Assembly: GCA_903873945.1 (NCBI GenBank)
Contig: CAIQQM010000184.1
Coordinates: 1-39,426, forward strand
Reading direction: 5' to 3'
DNA from: an uncultured Verrucomicrobiota bacterium
GTDB lineage: Bacteria; Verrucomicrobiota; Verrucomicrobiia; Limisphaerales; UBA8199
Length of the DNA: 39,426 nucleotides
Part shown: piece by piece, positions 7,255-16,000 of the stretch
Position numbering within the stretch: the stretch's first letter is position 1
How the letters are laid out: each line of letters opens with the position of its first letter
Program-made: the position numbers and the translations under genes
Notes under the pieces: generated by a model
What the model saw: only the letters and a program-made list of their open reading frames with translations
Told to the model about the DNA's origin: nothing
The model's database searches: none

Positions 7255-10041
7255 TCATTCCAGTAGATCGTTCATGCCGTCCACACCGCCCGGAGTTTGC
7301 TCATCCCTCGGCCCCTCTACCTCCGCGCCAGGCCAAAGCACCGCCACGGCTTCAACGGCCGGTACCCGAAATCCAGTCTTCAGGCCCGGAACTTCGCCCT
7401 CAATGGTTCGTATCGCGGCATCCAGGGCGCCACTCACCGGCACTCGGTCCTTGGGCGGCGCGCAGGATCGCCGCAGAACCCCTACATTCCGTGCAAGCTC
7501 GTTCAGCCGGCGCACCGCCTGCCAGTCTCTGAGAACCAGCCATTCGCCAGTTTCGCCGGATTTTTCCGCAGCCACCACCACGCTCCGGACCGGACTGTCC
7601 CTCCCCGTAACCCTGTCTATAACCCGGGCGACCACCAACGGCCCGGACAACACTGTGCTGCTCACGCCCGCCACACACACTGAATCGCCCAGCGCCTGCT
7701 GCAGGGCCTGTTCGACAATCTTATGGCCGACCCCAACCACGCGCTGCACCGCATCCTTCCCTCGGACGCTCCGGTCGAACACCAAGCCTTCGTACATCGC
7801 GCGAATGCCCACTTCCCCCATCCACGCCTCCGGAGTCTTAAATCCCAACGATCCATCGTCCGCTCGCCTCGGCCGTCGCCGGTTTAGCACCAACATCGCC
7901 TCGACAAATGGACGCAGGTCAGGGAGGTCAACCGGCGGCACCTCCTTGCCCACCGTCTGATAGTCGAACCGATCACAGTTGCCGACAATCTCCTTGACCG
8001 TCTCGATCACGTCTCGCCCCCCGAAAGTCGCCGTCTTCTGATCAAACCATGTCCCCAGTGATTCCGCCGACACCTGCGCCGCATCGCCAAATAGCTCTCG
8101 AAACAACGCGGGCGATGTCATTCCCAGCACCATCTGCAATAAATCCTCGGGCTCCTCCATCACGTGTCCAAACGCCAGCATGATATTCTCGATCTTCCGA
8201 TTCAGTTTGTCCCAGATCCTCGCCTCGACTGTCTCGGGGTTGCGCAGCGTAATCACCTCCACCCGTTCCTTCTGCCCATACCGGTTCAACCGTCCCACTC
8301 GCTGATGAAGACGCATCGGATTCCACGGCAGGTCTACGTGGATCAGTGAGTGGCAGCTTTCTTGCAAGTCAATCCCCTCACCACCGGCCTCGGTCGAAAT
8401 AAGAAATCGAACACGGCCATCATTAAACTTCTCCGCCGCGTCTTCCCTGGTTTGGCGCACGGTCCGCACCTCCCCTTCTCGACCGACAACTTCGTCTGCC
8501 CGGCTGTCACCGTTTATGAACGCTACGCAATCGGCTCCAAATCGCCGAATCAACTCCGACATCAGCAGGGATTGCGTCGCCTTGTATTCCGTGAAGAAAA
8601 GGACCGATCGGCCTGCAAAGCGGCTGTCCACCAACGACAGAATCTTTTCCACTTTCGTTTCCCGCTGGACCCGTTCCCCCGCCGCCAAAAGCTCGCGCAG
8701 GCGCGGCTCCTCATCCTCCATCAGCGTTACCCCCGCCGCCAGCTCCGCAATCTGCTCCTCCAGGCGGCTAAGCTCATCATCATTTCCCACGCCTTCCAGC
8801 TTCCCATACTGCGCCCCCAGATCCTCGATACGCTCCTGTAGCTGTCGCTGTGCCTCCTCCAGTTTTTGTCGCTGCGCCAGCATGCGCTCCAGCCTGCCGC
8901 GCAACGCTCGGCGGATCGCAGCAACAGAGCTGGACGCCAGCTTCTGCATCGCGATTAAAACCAACATCACCAGCCGCTGATCCGACGCCCCAAGCGTGGA
9001 CGCATACGCCTTTCCCGTCAGAATGAATTCCGTCAGCATGCCGTAGAACCTCGTCTCCTCAGGCGAAAAGGAGTAGGTCTCGGAACTCACGGCTGGGGGT
9101 TGAAATAGTCTCTTCCCCTGCAAATCTGTCACGCTATTCTTGTTGTTGCGAATCACCACCTCGCGCAGGCGCGGTAACTGCCCGCTCAAGGGCTCACGCG
9201 GATTGAACAGATCAGGCCGGAGAAGCTGTAGTAGGGCCAGAAAGCCAAAATTCTTCCCGCGATGTGGCGTGCCGGTGAAAAAGATCATCGACGCTGCCTT
9301 CTTCTCGTCCGTTAGCCGCTGAGCCAGCTTGTAACCCAGCGTTGGTCCCGCGTCCTCGTCCGCGTTCACGTGGTGCGCCTCATCCACGACAAACAAATCC
9401 CACGCGGGGGCCTCGAAAAGCCGTTCATGCCTTCCACCACGATCCAGCCGCAAGGTTTCCAGTGAGGCCACCACCTGGTTGTGCGTACTCCAGAAATCGC
9501 TGCGCTCCGAATCCGCTTCGGTAACGTACCGCGCGAGCCGAATATCGAACATGGTGCGCAGTCGAAACTGCCATTGCTCCACCAGGGACGCGGGACACAC
9601 AATCAGCAGTCGCCGAACCAGCCCTTTGGAGAGGAGCGGCCACAAAATCAGACCAGCCTCGATCGTCTTGCCTAGGCCCACGTCATCCGCTACCAGCCAC
9701 CGCGCTGGCCAGCCCGACAGCACCCGGCGGCACACCCAAAGCTGATGCGGCAGCAAGGCTATCCGCGAGCGGGAAAACACGCCCCAGGTGTCATTCACCG
9801 ACACGATGGCTGACCCAAGCGCCTTGGCCACGACTGGCATCGCCCCATCCCAGTCCTCGGCTACAAGCCCTTCCGCTACCGACCGTATCACCCTCAGGCT
9901 CTGCCGCTCGCACTCTTCAATCCCGTGATCGAACCGGACAATAACCGTGGTGCCCTTGTCGAATTCGACACTACCCAGGCCAAACCGCTCGCTGCGAACG
10001 CGCCTTCCTGCCTCAAGTTGTTGCGAATCATTCATGCTCAT
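7255..10041 (-). CDS. DrmD-like SNF2 helicase
   Basis: This 928-aa SNF2-family helicase resembles DISARM DrmD in layout. A short N-terminal beta-rich segment (VRSERFGLGSVEFDKGTTVIVRFD) is followed by ALLPHQLWVCRRVLS (Q-motif-like), Walker A ADDVGLGKT (about 118-126), VVDEAHHVN (about 218-226), FFTGTPHRGK (motif III region), a long coiled coil (about 375-467, repeated RxLEE/QRQLQERIEDL), then STEAGGEGIDLQ (motif V, about 555) and RLHQRVGRLNRYGQ (motif VI, about 580). In DISARM, DrmD occurs with a methylase, DrmA, DrmB and the PLD protein DrmC. Here DrmA and DrmB are absent. The ATG directly follows the TGA of the sacsin-like gene, so translation is probably coupled. The coiled coil likely mediates contact with a partner. 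It is probably an ATP-driven double-stranded DNA translocase. Confidence 0.85.
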   Translation of the reverse strand: MSMNDSQQLEAGRRVRSERFGLGSVEFDKGTTVIVRFDHGIEECERQSLRVIRSVAEGLVAEDWDGAMPVVAKALGSAIVSVNDTWGVFSRSRIALLPHQLWVCRRVLSGWPARWLVADDVGLGKTIEAGLILWPLLSKGLVRRLLIVCPASLVEQWQFRLRTMFDIRLARYVTEADSERSDFWSTHNQVVASLETLRLDRGGRHERLFEAPAWDLFVVDEAHHVNADEDAGPTLGYKLAQRLTDEKKAASMIFFTGTPHRGKNFGFLALLQLLRPDLFNPREPLSGQLPRLREVVIRNNKNSVTDLQGKRLFQPPAVSSETYSFSPEETRFYGMLTEFILTGKAYASTLGASDQRLVMLVLIAMQKLASSSVAAIRRALRGRLERMLAQRQKLEEAQRQLQERIEDLGAQYGKLEGVGNDDELSRLEEQIAELAAGVTLMEDEEPRLRELLAAGERVQRETKVEKILSLVDSRFAGRSVLFFTEYKATQSLLMSELIRRFGADCVAFINGDSRADEVVGREGEVRTVRQTREDAAEKFNDGRVRFLISTEAGGEGIDLQESCHSLIHVDLPWNPMRLHQRVGRLNRYGQKERVEVITLRNPETVEARIWDKLNRKIENIMLAFGHVMEEPEDLLQMVLGMTSPALFRELFGDAAQVSAESLGTWFDQKTATFGGRDVIETVKEIVGNCDRFDYQTVGKEVPPVDLPDLRPFVEAMLVLNRRRPRRADDGSLGFKTPEAWMGEVGIRAMYEGLVFDRSVRGKDAVQRVVGVGHKIVEQALQQALGDSVCVAGVSSTVLSGPLVVARVIDRVTGRDSPVRSVVVAAEKSGETGEWLVLRDWQAVRRLNELARNVGVLRRSCAPPKDRVPVSGALDAAIRTIEGEVPGLKTGFRVPAVEAVAVLWPGAEVEGPRDEQTPGGVDGMNDLLE

Positions 10042-13000
10042 TCACACCCTGATCGGGTAGACATGTCCCGATGGATGGGTCCGGAATATTAGGTCTTCCT
10101 CCTCACACGGCACCTCCTGTCCCAACAAAACAAGTTGCAGTTGCTTGTCCTCAGCCAAAGCCTGCAGCGGCAGATCAAACGATCTTAAAAATGTGCTCTT
10201 CTCGGCCCCCAGGTGCTTGACCAGGAACGAGTGTATAATCGCCGATTGTACTGCACGCTCCTCGCCCTCGAGAGACTGGCACCCCATAAGACCCAGCAGC
10301 GCCCGAACCCGCCTCGTTGGCAGGTAGCAATACTTGTGCGCTCGCGCGTCCGCCAGCACGCCAAACCGCATGAGTTCCCGTACCACAAAGCAGGCCCCAA
10401 TACCCAGCGTCCGCCTCAGCGAGGGTGCATCCGGCCCCCCACCTGAAAAATCCGCATTCGTCCGCGGCGCGAGGATTTCGTCGAGGCCAAACTGCCGTCC
10501 CAGCCGGTCGATATTCCGAAAGCTCTCCACGTAGTCGGTCAACCATCGCGATATTTGATAGATATCCACGAATTGCCTCATCCACTGCCGGTAACGCTCG
10601 TCTTCGGTCGGGTCGTCCAGGTAATCATCTAGCACGCTCATCCACCGTTGAGCGTCCCGGTCGCCATCGGCGAAAACGTCCAGCCAGCCATTTCGCTCGC
10701 ACCGCTCAATAAACCCACGATGTTGCTCCGCCCGCGTCCGCCCGACCTTATGCAAGCATCCAATTACAAATAAAACGAGCCAACCGCGCCGGTCGTCAGA
10801 CTTCCGTTCATCGTAGGGCTCCAGCCGTGGCCTCCGGCCATCCCCGTACAAACGTGACTCGTAGGCTGATGTCCACCACTTCCCGTTCGCCTGCCACCAC
10901 TTGAACAGCTTGCCCAGTGCTTCATCCGGGTCAATCGGCTCGGGCTCCTCCGTCTCTTCCTCCTCAGGCTCCTTGTCATCGCTGCTGAGTAACCCCAGCC
11001 AGACCTTGAATAGGTAATCGGCCAACACCTCATCAGGAATCAGCCCTCGCCTCACCGCCTCCCGTACCGTGATGGGGCCCCCTTCTGCGGGAATCCATGC
11101 CCCCCTTACGAATTCCTCAAGATCGTTGTACCACTTTGAGAACCGCCGACCCTCCCCAAGATATTTAAGTATCCCCACAGCCTCGGCTTGCGTAAGGTCA
11201 CCCGCTCCCATCCAGGTGCGCACCTCACTGGAGCAAGGTTGACTCCTGAGCCCCGCAAGCTTCAGCAGCTCAATCGCGCCGACGTCATACCTCTCACTGA
11301 TATATTCAATCAACCGCCTGGGTAAGAGCTCCACTCCCGGGAATTCTGATTCGAGAAGGTTGGCCGGTACTCGCCGCTCCCCCTTCTCACGCCTACTCGT
11401 GCCAACTTCGCAAACCGCGACCCATTTTGCCGCTTGCATCCGCTGCTCCTGATTAAGCGCCGACGCCAGGCAATTCAGCAACTCAGGCTTGTCTGCAAAC
11501 CACGGAGAATCTCGGAAAGCCTTGGACACCTCAGCCCAACCAATTCCACAGAGCGAAGGAGACTGCGGCACCCCTGCATATGCGCAAGTCCGTGCGTAAG
11601 CCGCGGCAAATCCGGCCTCCACCACTTCGCTACATCCGATCGCCTGAGCCGGTTTTTCCCGTATGCCGATCCGTACGCCAGCATCCAGCAGCGCATCACG
11701 AAACGCATCTGGAATCTGGTTAAAGTACACGCACAATGTGTCGCCCAGCTTAGCCGGTTTATCCGGGTCTAACGTCGGCACGACCCGCTTACGCTCGGCC
11801 ATACGTGCCAGAGTCCTGGCGAGGGCGCCGGCAAGATACTCGCATTCTGAATCAGACTCGTTCCATCTCCACAAAGCCCAGAACCGGCGCAACAGTTCAG
11901 AAGGGGACACCGTCCGGTCTCGGGAAAGCACCCCCCCGACCAGCCCCTCAAGCAGGCCAGCTACCTCATCCATCCTCTGCGCGTTCTTCGCGGGGTCCAC
12001 TAAGTGAGTTCTGCCCGATTGAACCTCAAAGCGATGTGACACAGCCACACCACAGGACAACTTTGCCTTTAAAGGAAGAGCCACGTAAACATCGTGCTCG
12101 AACGCCTCGTGCCACCGCACCGGAATGCCGGCATCGTTCAGAACGAGCGCTAGCTGTCCCTCATGCCCGCGGCTCCGGCAGCGCAGCAAACGCACAAGTC
12201 CCTCCCGCGCGATGCCCTTTAACGCAATCGTGACTTCCTCAACGGTGACGCTCTCAGCTTTTAAAATCACATTTGCCTCAACTTGGATCGTGGCCGGGCC
12301 CGCCCCCAGGGGCTGAAACTGCACATCCGTCACCATTCGCAGGAAAGGAACCAAATCGAGCAGCTTTTCCGCCCTGTCCAAAACTTTGACGTCGCTGCGT
12401 AGCGGCAGGCGCAGCCGAGTCTTGTCATTTGGCAAGTCGGCTAACCGAGGCAGCTCCTCAGGCAAGCACCCGGCCTTGATCGCAAAATGCCACGCGCCGG
12501 AATGAATCTCCGGGCAATCCGTCAGCAGGTAAACACTCTTGAAGCCGAGTCCGAACCGCCCAATCGCACTGGTGCCAGCCTGTGCTGCTGCACCCTCACC
12601 GACATGCTGCTTGAAACTGCCTGCCGATCGCAGCACCCCCTCCACATCCCTTCCAAAATTCGGATCGTGCCTCGACCCGTGGTTGAACGGGCGCCCCCGA
12701 TGATCCACTTCCAGCACACGACCTCCCCTTCCATCCTCCAAGTAGCGGTACACCACCTCAAACGGGTCGCGCGTTCCCATCCCGAGCTGTTCCCCCTGCG
12801 AGTACGCGTCCTCCGCATTCTGCATCAGCTCGGCGAATACTGAAAACTCGTCGTAGCCATACCCCCGTATCTGCGCCGCTCTCTCCTGCACGAACTTTGC
12901 AAATAGCACCTCAAACATCTCGCTCTTGAGGTCTTGGGCTCTCTGTCGGCGGGGATCCGTTCGCCGGTACTCGTCGAAAAGCCTGGCAAACTTCGGATCG

Positions 13001-16000
13001 GCTACCTGATCGTAATACTGATGCAAAAAATGCTCGCGGTTACTGTCGTGAAGATGCCGGAGCACCGTCGAAGGTCGCTCAATGGTCTTCAGGATCTTTT
13101 CCACCACCGCCCCACTGCTACCGTCGCTTGCAGTGCCGCCAAGTAGCCTCCCGACCTCACCCGCGATTGCAGCATCCATCTCGCCGACCAAGTCGCCGCC
13201 CCTCCCCGATCCGGACTCCAGAGCCTGGGAGCGGAATAGCAACTGCCCGTTTGGCAACGCCAGTGCTGCCGGCCCCTCCCAGCTAGGCGACTGCTCGATC
13301 ACCTGCCCTCCTGCGAGCCGATACCGCAGTCGAATCTTTTCTACCGGGATAACCTCAATCTCATTTTCCGGCGGACTGGCACCCAACTCGATGAGACCGT
13401 TACGAATTGCCGAGTCGGGGTCGGCCACATCCCGCAGCCACTGCCGCCAGGGGTAAAGCAAATCCTCGACTGTAGACCCAACCGGCACCGGCAAGGCAGA
13501 ATCAGCGGATTCCACTTTCGCCACCGAGCGCAAATTGGAAAACACCCCTGGGTAACGCTCAGCCAGCCACTCCACCAGCGACCGCGTCGGCTTGTCCGTG
13601 GCGTCGATAATTAGACCCGCATGCTCCGCAACGACCCGTCCCTTGCTCCCCAACCCCTCATCCCAATAGCAGGTTTTTATCGGCTCATACGTTCTAGCGC
13701 AGGTGAGCACGCGTGCCGCTCCCAGGGAGACCGGATTCAACTCCACTTCACCGCTCTCCGCCAGCGCCTGCAGAGCGCCCAGCAAGCGCGCATAGGAAGC
13801 CCCGACACCGGGCTCACCGGGGCTAATTGCAGTCAAAGCCGCCAACACCTGCGAGACGGTTGGGCTCTCCGTCACGCCGAGTCTTCGGTAAGTCTCAATC
13901 AGCCCCTTTGGCAGCCTGCTCGTGCCTTTCAAGCACAGCAGGTTTGCCGACAAATCCTCTTTGTATTCGCCACCACCGACGAAAATCTGCAGCGACGTAA
14001 GCGCACGCGCCCGGTCACGGAAGCTCAGATACACCGAACGGCGCTCAGCCAGCCTCTCCCAATGCTCGCGCAGCCCCTCAGACTGTTCGAGCAACTCGGC
14101 CACCAGCTCATAAACTCTCCTCGCGGCGGTCTGCTCCCCAGCCGCCCGTAGGGCCAGACACTCGCCTGCTTCCTCCAGCTCCCTGGGGGTCGCTGCCAGC
14201 GTTGTCGCGAAGCCCACGCTCTCGCTCCCATGTCGGCAGAATTCGGGCAGTTGAAGCGCCGCTCGCACCCAAAAACGTGCCCCCAGAACCTTCTCACCCG
14301 CATGCACCAGGACCTCTGCCGGCGCCTTGAAATCCAGCTCGCCGCTACGCTGCGCGAGCACCCAGGATCGCGCCTTCAAAACCTTGAGCTCCTCGTCATT
14401 CGGAGACGCGCCGACCGCCCGCTCCAGCCACGAGTACACCGCCTTGGCCGCGCTCTGCTTTTCCATTCCCGCCGCCGCGGCCTTTTCAACGACCAGCGAA
14501 AAGACGTCCCCGAAAGTCCTCACCCCGCACCACTGGTCCCAAACTCGAAGCACTGCCTCAGGGATCTTGTCCAAGGTTGGCAAGCTTTCCGCCATAACGT
14601 GGGGCGGTTTCGTTCCTGCCCAAGTCGGCGAGATCACCGTCGCCGGCATCTTCCACCCCGGCTTACGGCTGCCAGCCAGGACTGTGTCCAGTCCCTCGGC
14701 CGCTTCTGCCAGGCGCCCCGACAATCCCCGCGCATGGATGTAGCGAAGAACACGCATGCGCTCCTCGCGGTCCTCTATGCCCGGCCAGACCTCATTGAAC
14801 CGCTCGGTTAGCCGGTCCTCCAGGTCCTTCCCCGTCAACTCTGGCACCTGGAATGCCCGCAACACCGACGGCACATCCTCAACCTTCAGTCCCACCTGCG
14901 CCGCCAGGACCGGCAACGCGACGGCCTTCGAAGCGATCGCCGACATTACCCGGCTTGGCAATTCAGCCACGCCGGCAAAGAACTCGGATTCCGATAGCAT
15001 CACGGCCCCCGCTTGCCCTGGTACTTGAAGCAGCCCCGCCGCCACGGATCGCGCCGCGCCGGTTTCCGGGAAATCCCGCCTGTTATCCCAGAAAAGCTTA
15101 ACCCGCTCAGCTAGGTTCAACCCGCTGCTTCCGCTCGTAATGCATAGCTCGACGATTTTTCGCGTGTCCCACGCCTTCAGGCGGTGCAGGCGGGGCAGGA
15201 GTTCCCGCATCTCAGCATCAATACTGGCGACGTGCTGACCCACAAGAAGCTGAAGCAACAGCGAACTCAGGCGCTTCTTCGCCCACCCCTGCGCTAACAG
15301 ATGGTCCGCCATTTGCCACGCCTCCGTACATTCGCTCGCCTTAAACCACGCCGTATCCACGCAGGGCACTGTTCGTGCGGAAGTCATCAGTTCCCGTAGC
15401 TCGCGGGCGTCCATCTGTCCGCTTGCATCCGCCGAGCGATCCAGCCCGCCCAAAGCCGCTTCGTAATACCGTTCGAGGTACCGGAGCATTTTCTCGTTCT
15501 CACGACCCGGCTCGCCGATTTGCCGCAAAACATCCTTCAGCACCTCTACCCGGCCCTGCACCTTCACGCCTAGGCGCAGACGGTAGAAGCGTTTTGCCGT
15601 CGAGTTGACAGTCTGAAGCAGGCGGCACGCGGGTGTCTCGATCGGCGCATCCTCGACGTCGTCTTGCGATTGCAGCCTGAACTCCCGCGCGATGCTATCC
15701 GCGTCCACACCTGTTGGCGCCACCAAAGCCGTGAACCGCCCGTCCGAACACCGGTGGATCGGCAGGGCCAATAGGGTGTAACGCTGAGGTGCATCCATCG
15801 CGTCCCAGCCGGCGTCAGCACTCTCGAGCAACAAGCCAGCCACCTGTTCCGTCAGCACCGGGTGCTTCTGGCTGGCATCACCGATCTCCTTTGCTAACTT
15901 GTCGCACACCGCCGGCAGCATGCTCCGCACTGCATGCAGGATCTCGAAGGCGTCTCGAGCACAGCCCAGCCTCACGCGGCAATTTGACGCTTGAAACGCA

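Noticed and set aside
2222-10041. Calling the cluster DISARM
   Set aside because: A DrmD-like helicase and a PLD protein are present, but DrmA and the DUF1998 protein DrmB are not, and the methylase is of DUF1156 type.
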